Source of the DNA: Blastococcus sp. TF02A-26
Lineage (GTDB): Bacteria > Actinomycetota > Actinomycetes > Mycobacteriales > Geodermatophilaceae
Length of the DNA: 64,000 nucleotides
NCBI RefSeq assembly: GCF_003319125.1
Contig: NZ_QOHG01000008.1
Coordinates: forward strand, 1-64,000
Direction of reading: 5' to 3'
The notes beneath the pieces were generated by a model. That model ran no database searches, had not been told where the DNA came from, and was given only the letters and a program-made list of their open reading frames with translations. The position numbers and the translations under genes are program-made. Positions 53,964 to 62,353 of the stretch are shown piece after piece (within the stretch, counting starts at the first letter, position 1; each line of letters opens with the position of its first letter).

Positions 53964-55091
53964 ATGCTGCCCGACGACACGAAGGTCGTCTCCGCCGACG
54001 ACCACGTCGTCGAGCACCCCCGTGTGTGGCTGGACCGGCTGCCGCTGCGCTACCGCGAGGTGGCCCCGCAGGTCGACCGCGGCGCCGACGGCCGGGACGT
54101 CTGGCTCCTCGAGGGGGAGCCGGTCACCGACTTCGGCCTGGACGTCGTCGCCGGCGAGGACCCGCGGGAGATCGACCTCGGCCCGCGCGGCTACCGGGAC
54201 ATGCGCCCCGGCTGCCACGACATCGCCGAGCGGATCCGGGACATGGACGCCGACGGCGTGTGGGCGCAGCTGTGCTTCCCCACCCTGGCCGGCGCCGCGG
54301 GCACGACCTTCTCCCGGGCCCGCGACCCCGAACTCGGCGCGGCGTGCGTGCGCGCCTACAACGACTTCGTCCTCGACGAGTGGTGCGACCACGCCCCCGA
54401 CCGGCAGATCCCGCTCGTGCTGACGCCGTTCTGGGACGTGCCGGCCGCGGTGGCCGAGGTCGAGCGGACGGCGGCGCGGGGTGCGCGCTCGGTCAGCCTG
54501 CCCGAGGCCCCGCACCGACTGGGCCTGCCCTCGTACAGCACCGACCACTGGGACCCGCTGCTGCGCGTGTGCGAGGAGGCCGGGCTCCCGGTCTCGATGA
54601 ACCTCGCCTCCTGCGGCGCCCCGCAGGGGGTCGCCCGGGACGCCGACGCGTTCGTCAGCATCGCGCTGTTCGGGGTCAGCTCCGTCGTCGCGTGCGTCGA
54701 GCTGCTGATGTCGCCGGTGTTCCACCGGTTCCCGCAGCTGCAGGTGGTGCTGTCCGAGGCGGGGATCGGCTGGATCCCCTACGTCCTCGAACGGACCGAC
54801 TACTCCTGGGAGCGGCACCGCTTCTGGTGCGGCGTGGACGCCGAGCGCCGGCCGTCGGAGCTCTTCCGCGACCACGTCTACGGCTGCTTCACCTCCGACC
54901 AGGCCGGCATCGACCAGCGGTACGCCATCGGCGTCGAGCAGATCCTCTTCGCCGGCGACTACCCGCACGCCGACTCCAACTGGCCGCACACCCGCAAGGT
55001 CCTGGCGGAGCAGCTGGTCGACGTCCCCGACCACGAGGCCCGGCTGATCGCGGAGGTCAACGCCCGCCGCCTCTTCCGCTTCCCCGCCTGA
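53964..55091 (+). CDS. Amidohydrolase-2-family metal-dependent hydrolase
   Basis: This 375-residue TIM-barrel enzyme is of the ACMSD/amidohydrolase-2 type. It has VVSADDHVVEHP as the N-terminal Asp-x-His-like metal site, the middle His near PQLQVVLSEAGIGWIPY and the late Asp in FAGDYPHADSNWP. Members decarboxylate or hydrolyse ring-cleavage and CoA-linked acids. ATG 53964 is preceded by TGGGGG. In catabolic islands of this sort it often cleaves a late intermediate; the reaction is not certain. Confidence 0.86.
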   Translation: MLPDDTKVVSADDHVVEHPRVWLDRLPLRYREVAPQVDRGADGRDVWLLEGEPVTDFGLDVVAGEDPREIDLGPRGYRDMRPGCHDIAERIRDMDADGVWAQLCFPTLAGAAGTTFSRARDPELGAACVRAYNDFVLDEWCDHAPDRQIPLVLTPFWDVPAAVAEVERTAARGARSVSLPEAPHRLGLPSYSTDHWDPLLRVCEEAGLPVSMNLASCGAPQGVARDADAFVSIALFGVSSVVACVELLMSPVFHRFPQLQVVLSEAGIGWIPYVLERTDYSWERHRFWCGVDAERRPSELFRDHVYGCFTSDQAGIDQRYAIGVEQILFAGDYPHADSNWPHTRKVLAEQLVDVPDHEARLIAEVNARRLFRFPA

Positions 55092-55116
55092 CCCACCCCC
55101 ACTTCGAGGAGCACGC

Positions 55117-55959
55117 GTGAAGCTCGGTTTCATCGGCGCCGGCCGCATCGGCCGGCCCATGATCGGCCGGCTGGTCGGCGCCGGTCACCAGGTGCAGGTC
55201 CTGGACCGGTCCGAGGCCGCGCGCGAGGCCGTGGCCGCGCTCGGCGCCACCCCCGTCGAGGACGTCGCCGCGGTGGCGCGGGGCGCGCAGGCCGTCCTGC
55301 TGTGCCCCTACAGCGACACCCAGGTCCGCGAGATCGCCGTCGACGGCGACCTGGTCGACCACTTGGAGCCCGGCACGCTGATCGTCGTCCACACGACGGG
55401 CAGCCCGCTGACGGCCACGGCGATCGCCGAACGCGGCCGGGCCAAGGACGTCGAGGTGGTGGACGCCCCCATCAGCGGCGGGCCGCACGACATCGAGGCC
55501 GGCGCCGTGACCCTGTACACCGGGGCGACCGAGGCGGGTCTTGAGCGGGCCCGTCCGGTGCTGTCGGCCTACGGCGAGCCGATCGTGCACCTGGGCACGA
55601 CCGGTGCCGGCCAGCAGGTGAAGCTGCTGAACAACGCCGTCTTCGCGGCCAACATCGGGATCATCGCCGAGGCCGTCCGCCTCGCCGGCGAGCTGGGCCT
55701 CGACGAGGCGGCGGTGCTGCGCGGCATCACCAACGGCAGCGGCACCAGCAGGGCGCTGGCCGGAGCCGCCCACGCCGGGTCGATCGCCACCTTCGGCAAG
55801 GCGGTCGGCGAGTTCGTCGGCAAGGACGTCGCCGTGGTCAAGCAGGTCGCCGCGCAGCTCGGCGTCGACCTCGGCGAGATGAACGGCCCCCACCAGGTGC
55901 TCGCCGACCTGCTGCTCCCCGAGCACCGCGCCCTCCTGCTCGCCGACGCGAGCGCCTGA
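55117..55959 (+). CDS. NAD(P)-dependent beta-hydroxyacid dehydrogenase
   Basis: This 280-residue 3-hydroxyisobutyrate-dehydrogenase-like protein has [16 protein letters not shown], the substrate motif [15 protein letters not shown] and the catalytic Lys in GQQVKLLNN. It is similar in design to the gene at 53036 but distinct. GTG 55117 has GAGGAG upstream. It lies 25 bp after the amidohydrolase and 60 bp before an aldehyde dehydrogenase, so it likely oxidises a hydroxy acid to the semialdehyde used by that enzyme. Confidence 0.87.
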   Translation: MKLGFIGAGRIGRPMIGRLVGAGHQVQVLDRSEAAREAVAALGATPVEDVAAVARGAQAVLLCPYSDTQVREIAVDGDLVDHLEPGTLIVVHTTGSPLTATAIAERGRAKDVEVVDAPISGGPHDIEAGAVTLYTGATEAGLERARPVLSAYGEPIVHLGTTGAGQQVKLLNNAVFAANIGIIAEAVRLAGELGLDEAAVLRGITNGSGTSRALAGAAHAGSIATFGKAVGEFVGKDVAVVKQVAAQLGVDLGEMNGPHQVLADLLLPEHRALLLADASA

Positions 55960-56019
55960 CCCGCACCGTCCACCCGTCGCGGCACCGTCGCCGCGACACC
56001 TCTGGAGGAGGAGACCGAC

Positions 56020-57495
56020 ATGGCCAGCACCGGGACCTACGCCGTGGACCGCATGCTCGTCGACGGCGAGCTCGTGCCCGCCGGGACGGGCCGGACGTTC
56101 GACAACGTGAACCCCGCGACCGAGGAGGTCATCGGCTCGGTCCCCGACGCCGACGCCACCGACGTCGAGCGGGCGATCGGTGCGGCCCGGCGCGCGTTCG
56201 ACACCACCGACTGGTCGACGAACACGGAGCTGCGCCGGCGCTGCCTCGTCCAGCTGCGGGACGCGCTGCGCGCCGAGGTGGAGACCCTCCGCGGGCAGGT
56301 GGTCGCCGAGACGGGCTCGCCGGTGATGCTCACCCAGGGCATCCAGCTCGAGGCGCCGATCGGCTTCTTCGACCACTACATCGACATGCTCGAGACCTAC
56401 GAGTTCGAGCGGCCGGTCCCGACCAAGGAACTGATGGGCACGCGGGTCGACCGGGTCATCCGGCGCGAGGCGGCGGGCGTCGTCGCAGCGATCACGCCGT
56501 GGAACTACCCCTTCTACCTGAACATCTGCAAGATCGCGGGGGCGCTGGCCGCCGGCTGCACCGTCGTGCTCAAGCCGGCCCCGGACACCCCGTGGAGCGC
56601 CCTGGCGATCGGCGCCATCGCCGCCGAGCACACCGACATCCCGGCCGGCGTGCTCAACGTCGTCACCACCAGCGACAACTCGGTCGCCGAGATCCTGGCC
56701 ACCCACCCCGACGTCGACCAGGTGACCCTCACCGGCTCCACCGCGACCGGCCGCAAGGTCATGGCCGCGGCCGCCGCCACGGTCAAGCGGGTCACCCTCG
56801 AGCTCGGTGGCAAGTCCGCCGCGATCCTGCTCGAGGACGCCGACTTCCCGGCGATCATCCCGATGATGGCCGGCGGGGTGTGCGCGCACGCCGGGCAGGG
56901 CTGCGCCCAGCTGACCCGCATGCTGGTGCCGCGCGCCCGCTACGAGGAGGCGATCGCGATCGCCGCCGCGGTCATGCCGCACATCCCGTGGGGCGACCCG
57001 ACCGAGCCCGGCACCGTCATGGGTCCCGTGGTCAACGCCCGGCAGCGCGACAGCATCATGCGCTACATCCAGTCGGCCAAGGACGAGGGCGGCCGCATCG
57101 CCTACGGCGGGGAGCCGCTGGACCGCGACCGGGGCTACTTCGTCCCGCCGACCCTCATCGCCGACGTCGACCCGAAGTCCACGGTCGCGCAGGAGGAGAT
57201 CTTCGGCCCGGTCCTCGTCGTGCTGCCCTACGACGACGAGGAGGACGCGATCCGGATCGCCGACAGCACGATCTTCGGCCTCTCCGGCGCCGTCTACAGC
57301 GCCGACCCCGAGCGCGCCCTGCGCGTGGCCCGCCGGCTGCGCACCGGCACGGTCGGCGTCAACGGCGCGCAGTGGTTCGACGTCCAGTCCCCCTTCGGCG
57401 GCTACAAGCAGAGCGGCCTCGGCCGCGAGTGGGGCGCCGAGGGTCTCGAGGACTTCCTCGAGGTCAAGACCATCGCCTTCCCCGCGGTCGACTGA
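56020..57495 (+). CDS. NAD(P)-dependent aldehyde dehydrogenase
   Basis: This 491-residue ALDH has ITPWNYPFYLNICKIAGALAAG, KPAPDTPWSAL, TGSTATGRKV, the general base Glu in LELGGKSA and the catalytic Cys in AGQGCAQLTR. It oxidises an aldehyde to the acid. The ATG has GGAGGAGGAG upstream, a strong ribosome-binding site. It stands before the mycofactocin-coupled SDR, a common order for alcohol-to-acid oxidation. The substrate is unidentified. Confidence 0.92.
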   Translation: MASTGTYAVDRMLVDGELVPAGTGRTFDNVNPATEEVIGSVPDADATDVERAIGAARRAFDTTDWSTNTELRRRCLVQLRDALRAEVETLRGQVVAETGSPVMLTQGIQLEAPIGFFDHYIDMLETYEFERPVPTKELMGTRVDRVIRREAAGVVAAITPWNYPFYLNICKIAGALAAGCTVVLKPAPDTPWSALAIGAIAAEHTDIPAGVLNVVTTSDNSVAEILATHPDVDQVTLTGSTATGRKVMAAAAATVKRVTLELGGKSAAILLEDADFPAIIPMMAGGVCAHAGQGCAQLTRMLVPRARYEEAIAIAAAVMPHIPWGDPTEPGTVMGPVVNARQRDSIMRYIQSAKDEGGRIAYGGEPLDRDRGYFVPPTLIADVDPKSTVAQEEIFGPVLVVLPYDDEEDAIRIADSTIFGLSGAVYSADPERALRVARRLRTGTVGVNGAQWFDVQSPFGGYKQSGLGREWGAEGLEDFLEVKTIAFPAVD

Positions 57496-57541
57496 CCGCA
57501 GGGCCAGCAGACCGATCAGAACGAGAACAGGAGACATCCCA

Positions 57542-58402
57542 GTGGGACGTGTTGAGGGCAAGGTCGCTTTCGTCACCGGTGCCGCCCGCGGCCAGGGTCG
57601 CAGCCACGCGGTGCGACTGGCGGAGGAGGGTGCCGACATCATCGCGGTCGACATCTGCAAGGACATCGCGACCAACGAGTACGCGCTGTCCACGCCGGAC
57701 GACCTGAAGGAGACCGCCCGGCTCGTCGAGGCGCACGACCGCCGCATCGTCACCGTCGAGGCCGACGTCCGGGAGCGCAGCCAGCTGGCCGCCGCCCTCG
57801 AGCAGGGCATCGCGGAGCTGGGCAAGGTCGACGTCGTCGTCGCCAACGCCGGCATCATGCCGCTGGGCGGCGAGCCCAAGCTGCAGGCCTGGACCGACGT
57901 CGTGGACACCAACTTCCTGGGTGTCGTCAACGCCGTCCACGCCGCGCTGCCGCACCTGCCCGACGGCGCCTCGATCATCGCGACCGGCTCGGCCGCGGCC
58001 TTCATGACCGGTGCGGGCATCGCGCAGGCCGGCGAGAACCCCGGCGGCGCCGGCTACAGCTACGCCAAGCTGCAGCTGTCGGAGTTCATGCACGAGATCG
58101 CGCGCAACGTCGCCCCGCGGATGATCCGCGCCAACGTCGTGCACCCGACCAACTGCAACACGAACATGCTGAACAGCGCCCCGATGTACCGGGCGTTCCG
58201 GCCGGACCTGGAGAACCCCACCCGCGAGGACGCCCTGCTGGCCTTCCCGGCCCAGCAGCTGCTCCCGGTGCCCTACGTCGAGCCGATCGACATCAGCAAC
58301 GCGGTGCTCTTCCTCGCCTCGGACGAGTCGCGCTACGTGACCGGTCTCCAGCTGCGGGTGGACGCCGGCTCCTACCTGAAGTTCCACGACTTCCACGTCT
58401 GA
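57542..58402 (+). CDS. Mycofactocin-coupled SDR family oxidoreductase
   Basis: This 286-residue SDR has the family N-terminal motif VTGAARGQGRSHAVRLAEEG, VDIC, VANAGI and the catalytic Tyr-Lys in GAGYSYAKLQ. In mycofactocin-dependent SDRs, NAD stays bound and the mycofactocin redox peptide acts as electron acceptor. No mycofactocin biosynthesis genes (mftA-F) lie in this window. GTG 57542 is preceded by GGAGACATCCCA. It should oxidise the alcohol made by the nearby P450 to an aldehyde or ketone. Confidence 0.9.
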   Translation: MGRVEGKVAFVTGAARGQGRSHAVRLAEEGADIIAVDICKDIATNEYALSTPDDLKETARLVEAHDRRIVTVEADVRERSQLAAALEQGIAELGKVDVVVANAGIMPLGGEPKLQAWTDVVDTNFLGVVNAVHAALPHLPDGASIIATGSAAAFMTGAGIAQAGENPGGAGYSYAKLQLSEFMHEIARNVAPRMIRANVVHPTNCNTNMLNSAPMYRAFRPDLENPTREDALLAFPAQQLLPVPYVEPIDISNAVLFLASDESRYVTGLQLRVDAGSYLKFHDFHV

Positions 58403-58443
58403 CCCCTTCCTGACCGCACGTCCGAACCGCGAGGAGTACCCCC

Positions 58444-58638
58444 ATGAAGGTCCGTGTCGACAGCGAGATCTGCCAGGGCCACACCCTGTGCGCCATGACG
58501 GCGCCCAACCTGTTCGCGCTGAGCGACGAGGACGGCCACGCCTGGGCGATCAACGAGGACGTCCCCGCCGGGCAGGAGGACCTCGCCCGCGAGGCCGCCC
58601 GCTCGTGTCCCGAGCAGGCCATCGTCATCACCGAGTGA
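58444..58638 (+). CDS. 3Fe-4S ferredoxin, P450 redox partner
   Basis: This 64-residue ferredoxin has Cys10, Cys16 and Cys55 (followed by Pro), with His13 in place of the fourth cluster Cys (CQGHTLC). This pattern is typical of the 3Fe-4S ferredoxins encoded beside actinobacterial P450 genes. It transfers electrons to the P450 at 58661, 22 bp downstream. ATG 58444 has GAGGAG upstream. No dedicated ferredoxin reductase is present in the window. Confidence 0.92.
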   Translation: MKVRVDSEICQGHTLCAMTAPNLFALSDEDGHAWAINEDVPAGQEDLAREAARSCPEQAIVITE

Positions 58639-58660
58639 CGGCGGCGGGGAGGGCAGGCCG

Positions 58661-60046
58661 ATGAGCATCGACGAGACGACCACCGCGCGCGCCGACGACG
58701 CCGCGCGCAAGGAGGGGCGGCGCATCGTCCTGGACCGGCACGGTCCGGAGTACCGGACCGAGTTCGTCGACTGGGCGCAGCGTCTGCACGCCGGGCCGCG
58801 GATCGCGTGGAACGACACCCACGGTGGTTACTGGTTCGTCAACGGCAACCAGGAGCTGTTCGACGTGGCCCGCCGGTCGGACGTGCTGTCCAACGACCAC
58901 GACATCCACAACCGGCGGCGCGGGTACAAGGGGATCAACATCCCCCCGCCCGAGGGCAACAGCGGGACCATCGGCGGGTTCCTCGAGATGGACCCGCCGC
59001 GCCAGCGGTACTACCGCAACGCGCTGAACCCCTACCTGTCGCCGGCGGCGGTGGCGCGGTGGCAGCCGGTGCTCGACGAGATCACCCGGGCCGCGATCGA
59101 CGAGAGGATCGAGAGCGGCTCCATCGACTTCGTCGAGGACCTGGCGAACATCGTCCCGGCGGTGCTCACCATGGCACTGCTGGGCCTGCCGCTGGAGGAC
59201 TGGGTCGTCTACAACGAGCCGGCGCACGCCAGCGTCTACACGCCCATCCACTCGCCCGACTACCCGCGCGTCCGCGAGCTGTCGATGCAGATGGGGATGT
59301 CGCTGTTCGGGCGGATCCAGGAGGCCCGGACCAACCCGCGTCCGGGCCTGCTGAGCGCGATCATGAACGCCGACCTCGGGGGCGAGCGACCCGAGGACGA
59401 CCTCGAGATCGTCGGTGTGGTCATGCTGCTGATCGGCGGTGGCTTCGACACCACCACCGCGCTCACGGCCCACGCCCTCGAGTGGCTGGGGGAGCACCCC
59501 GACCAGCGCGAGCGGCTGCACCGGGAGTGGGACACCCTGCGCGACAGCGCGACCGAGGAGTTCCTGCGCTACTACACGCCGGCGCAGGGCGACGGTCGCA
59601 CGGTGTCCGACGACGTCGAGATCGACGGCGTCCAGTTCCGCGAGGGTGACCGGCTGTGGCTGTCCTGGGCCATGGCCAACCGGGACGAGCAGGTGTTCCC
59701 GGACCCGCACGAGATCAAGCTGGACCGCACGGGCAACCGGCACGCCAGCTTCGGCCTCGGGGTCCACCGGTGCATCGGCTCGAACGTCGCCCGCGCCGGC
59801 TTCAAGACGATGACCAAGGCCGTCCTCGACCGGATGCCGGACTACGTGTGCGACCCCGCGGGGACGGTGCACTACGAGACGACCCAGGTCATCAACGGCA
59901 TGCGGCACCTGCCGGCCACCTTCACCCCCGGGCAGCGCCAGGGCCCGGGGCTGGAGGAGACCATCGCGAACCTGCAGCGGGTCGTCGACGAGCAGCGTCT
60001 CGCCGAGCCGATCACCGTCCGCAAGGAGCGCGCACAGCTCGGCTGA
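58661..60046 (+). CDS. Cytochrome P450
   Basis: This 461-residue class I P450 has an I-helix IGGGFDTTTAL (Asp-Thr instead of the usual Glu-Thr), ExxR as EFLR and the heme loop FGLGVHRCIGSNVAR with the axial Cys. It is encoded with its own ferredoxin and next to mycofactocin SDR and ALDH genes, suggesting hydroxylation followed by full oxidation of the new alcohol. It ends before a strong hairpin. The subfamily and substrate cannot be assigned. Confidence 0.92.
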   Translation: MSIDETTTARADDAARKEGRRIVLDRHGPEYRTEFVDWAQRLHAGPRIAWNDTHGGYWFVNGNQELFDVARRSDVLSNDHDIHNRRRGYKGINIPPPEGNSGTIGGFLEMDPPRQRYYRNALNPYLSPAAVARWQPVLDEITRAAIDERIESGSIDFVEDLANIVPAVLTMALLGLPLEDWVVYNEPAHASVYTPIHSPDYPRVRELSMQMGMSLFGRIQEARTNPRPGLLSAIMNADLGGERPEDDLEIVGVVMLLIGGGFDTTTALTAHALEWLGEHPDQRERLHREWDTLRDSATEEFLRYYTPAQGDGRTVSDDVEIDGVQFREGDRLWLSWAMANRDEQVFPDPHEIKLDRTGNRHASFGLGVHRCIGSNVARAGFKTMTKAVLDRMPDYVCDPAGTVHYETTQVINGMRHLPATFTPGQRQGPGLEETIANLQRVVDEQRLAEPITVRKERAQLG

Positions 60047-60065
60047 AGCCGAGTCCGACGCGGGG

Positions 60066-60098
60066 CCGGGCCCGGGGGAGGAGTTCCCCCGGGCCCGG
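60066..60098 (+). terminator. Terminator after the P450
   Basis: CCGGGCCCGGGGG and CCCCCGGGCCCGG form a perfect 13-bp stem with a 7-nt loop, 19 nt after the P450 stop codon. Confidence 0.75.
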
Positions 60099-60124
60099 TC
60101 GCCGCGCCGACACCCATCGAACAC

Positions 60125-60178
60125 GGCCTCGTCCAGAGGCTCATCCCGAGCGTGCGAGGGGTGAGGAGGACGAGGTCC
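60125..60178. repeat. Conserved intergenic stem-loop, copy 2
   Basis: The outer stem GGCCTCGTCC/GGACGAGG-T-CC has the same bulged T as copy 1. The inner stem CTCATCCC/GGGGTGAG closes the identical loop GAGCGTGCGA. The 33-nt distance between outer arms is conserved. It lies between the P450 terminator and fdxA, 23 bp before the fdxA start. Confidence 0.75.
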
Positions 60179-60201
60179 TCCTACTCAGCTGGAGCACTCC
60201 C

Positions 60202-60531
60202 ATGACCTACGTGATCGCCGAGCCCTGCGTCGACGTCCTCGACCGTTCCTGCGTGGACGCCTGTCCCGTCGACTGCATCTACGAGGGCGGCCGGATGGCG
60301 TTCATCCAGCCCGAGGAGTGCGTGGACTGCGGCGCCTGCGTGCAGGTGTGCCCGGTCGAGGCCATCTACTACGAGGACGACCTCCCGGAGGAGTGGGCCA
60401 CGTACACGGCGTTCAACGCCGCCTTCTTCACCGGCGTGGGCGCGCCGGGCGGCTCGGTGAACCTCCCCAAGGGCACGGTGCCCGACCTGGCCGAGGTCAC
60501 CGCACTGCCGCCCCGGCCGGCCGAGGACTGA
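60202..60531 (+). CDS. fdxA: 7Fe ferredoxin FdxA
   Basis: This 109-residue FdxA-type ferredoxin has Cys9, Cys17 and Cys50 for a 3Fe-4S cluster and Cys21, Cys40, Cys43 and Cys46 for a 4Fe-4S cluster (CVDCGACVQVCP). The long C-terminal tail is typical. It carries electrons for oxidoreductases, perhaps KorAB or one of the dehydrogenases here. ATG 60202 follows GGAG. It begins a new transcript after the stem-loop repeat. Confidence 0.92.
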   Translation: MTYVIAEPCVDVLDRSCVDACPVDCIYEGGRMAFIQPEECVDCGACVQVCPVEAIYYEDDLPEEWATYTAFNAAFFTGVGAPGGSVNLPKGTVPDLAEVTALPPRPAED

Positions 60532-60597
60532 TCCCCGGCGGCGGCCCCCACCGCCGTCCCCCGAGCACCGACCGCGAGGAAAGAGAGAGGACGTCCG

Positions 60598-62253
60598 ATG
60601 GCGCTGCTGCCGCTGGTGCTGCCCTGGAACGAGTTCTACTGGAAGTCCGGGGCCGACGGACGGCTGCGGATCCAGGAGTGCTCCTCCTGCTCCGGCCTGA
60701 TCCACCCACCGAAGCCGATCTGCCCCTCCTGCCGGAGCACCGACCTGGCCGTGCGCGAGGTGTCCGGCCGCGGCACGCTCTTCGGGCTCACGGTGAACCA
60801 CCACTATCCGTTCCCCGGGGTGAGCAACCCGTTCCCGATCGCCCAGGTGTCCCTCGAGGAGGACCCGCAGGTCAAGCTGACCACGCGGATCGTCGAGGCC
60901 GAGCCCGACACCCTGCGCCTGGGCATGGCGGTGGAGGTCGTCTTCCAGCAGGAGGAGGACGTCTGGCTGCCGCTGTTCCGGCCCGCCGCCGAGCAGCCCG
61001 CCGAGCCGGCGCCGCTGGCCGAGGACGAGGTGACCGCCGAGCAGGTGCGCTCCCTGGTGCGCCCGCGGCTGGGCACGCGCAAGTTCGAGGACGACGCCGT
61101 CCTCTCCGGCATCGGCGCCTCCACGATCGCCCGCCGCCAGATGGTCGACCCGCTGAGCCTGACCATCGAGGCCTGCCGGCAGGCGGTGGCCGACGCGGGC
61201 CTCACGATGGACGACATCGACGGGCTGTCCACCTACCCCGGGGGTGGGATGGAGAGCGGCTTCAGCGAGGGCGGCGTGACCGCCCTCGAGGCGGCGCTGC
61301 GGATCCGGCCCACCTGGTACAACGGCGGCGGCGAGACCTTCGGCCCGGGCGGCTCGGTGATCGCCGCGATGACCGCGGTCTCGGCCGGGCTGGCCCGCCA
61401 CGTGCTGTGCTTCCGCACGCTGTGGCAGTCCAGCCAGGAGACCCTCATGCGCACCGGCTACCTGAAGCCGGGCATGGGGCGGATGAGCGGCGACATGGGC
61501 TGGGGCATGCCGTTCGGCGCCACGTCCGCCGCGCACCTGCTCGCGCAGACCGCCGGCCGGTACATGCACAAGTACGGCGCGACCCGCGAGACCCTGGGCT
61601 GGATCGCGCTCAACCAGCGGGCCAACGCCGCGCTCAACCCGGCCGCGGTCTACCGGGACCCGATGACGATGGACGACTACCTGGGTGCCCGGCTGACCAC
61701 CACGCCGTTCGGGCTCTACGACAACGACGTCCCGGTCGACGGGGCCATCGCGGTGATCGTCTCCGCGGCCGACGCCGTCGGAGACCTGGCGAAGCCGCCG
61801 GTGCGCGTGGAGGCGGTCGGCACCCAGCTCATCGAGCGCATGGAGTGGGACCAGAGCACCTCCACCCACGAGCCGCAGGTCTTCGGCCCGGCGGCGCACC
61901 TGTGGACGCGGACCGACCTGCGCCCGGACGACGTCGACGTGGCGCTGCTCTACGACGGCTTCACCTTCAACTGTCTGTCCTGGCTCGAGGGCCTGGGCTT
62001 CTGCGGCGTCGGCGAGGCCAAGGACTTCCTCGAGGGCGGGAAGAACATCGCCCGCGACGGGATCCTGCCGCTGAACACCCACGGCGGTCAGCTGTCCCAC
62101 GGCCGCACCCACGGCATGGGCCTCGTGCACGAGGCGGTGGTCCAGCTCCGCGGCGAGGGCGGCGAGCGGCAGGTGGACGGCGCCCGCGTCGCCGTCGTCA
62201 GCAGCGGCGGGCTGACCCCCAGCGGCGTCCTGCTCCTGCGCGCCGACACCTGA
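60598..62253 (+). CDS. Fused Zn-ribbon/OB (DUF35) and Ltp2-like thiolase-fold aldolase
   Basis: This 551-residue chain has an N-terminal zinc ribbon (Cys28, Cys31, Cys42, Cys45) and OB-fold (about 1-135), a linker, then a thiolase fold (about 155-551). At the nucleophile position the sequence is NGGGETFGPGGS with no Cys. The late motifs LLYDGFTFN and THGGQLSHGRTHGMG match Ltp2-type retro-aldolases, in which Tyr acts. It probably cleaves a 3-hydroxyacyl-CoA side chain. The ATG has GAGAGAGG upstream. Confidence 0.87.
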   Translation: MALLPLVLPWNEFYWKSGADGRLRIQECSSCSGLIHPPKPICPSCRSTDLAVREVSGRGTLFGLTVNHHYPFPGVSNPFPIAQVSLEEDPQVKLTTRIVEAEPDTLRLGMAVEVVFQQEEDVWLPLFRPAAEQPAEPAPLAEDEVTAEQVRSLVRPRLGTRKFEDDAVLSGIGASTIARRQMVDPLSLTIEACRQAVADAGLTMDDIDGLSTYPGGGMESGFSEGGVTALEAALRIRPTWYNGGGETFGPGGSVIAAMTAVSAGLARHVLCFRTLWQSSQETLMRTGYLKPGMGRMSGDMGWGMPFGATSAAHLLAQTAGRYMHKYGATRETLGWIALNQRANAALNPAAVYRDPMTMDDYLGARLTTTPFGLYDNDVPVDGAIAVIVSAADAVGDLAKPPVRVEAVGTQLIERMEWDQSTSTHEPQVFGPAAHLWTRTDLRPDDVDVALLYDGFTFNCLSWLEGLGFCGVGEAKDFLEGGKNIARDGILPLNTHGGQLSHGRTHGMGLVHEAVVQLRGEGGERQVDGARVAVVSSGGLTPSGVLLLRADT

Positions 62254-62307
62254 GGGAGGACCCCGCTGCCCGCCGGTCGGGCTATCGACCGGGGGGCGGT
62301 GGGGCCG

Positions 62308-62313
62308 TATGCT
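62308..62313 (+). promoter_or_regulatory. -10 element before the last aldehyde dehydrogenase
   Basis: TATGCT, near consensus, is followed by CCCCG and three ATGs in 11 bases (62319, 62322, 62327). A short-leader or leaderless transcript is likely; only 62327 is in frame with the dehydrogenase. Confidence 0.45.
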
Positions 62314-62353
62314 CCCCGATGATGTGATGCCTTTGAAAACATGGATGGGTGGC

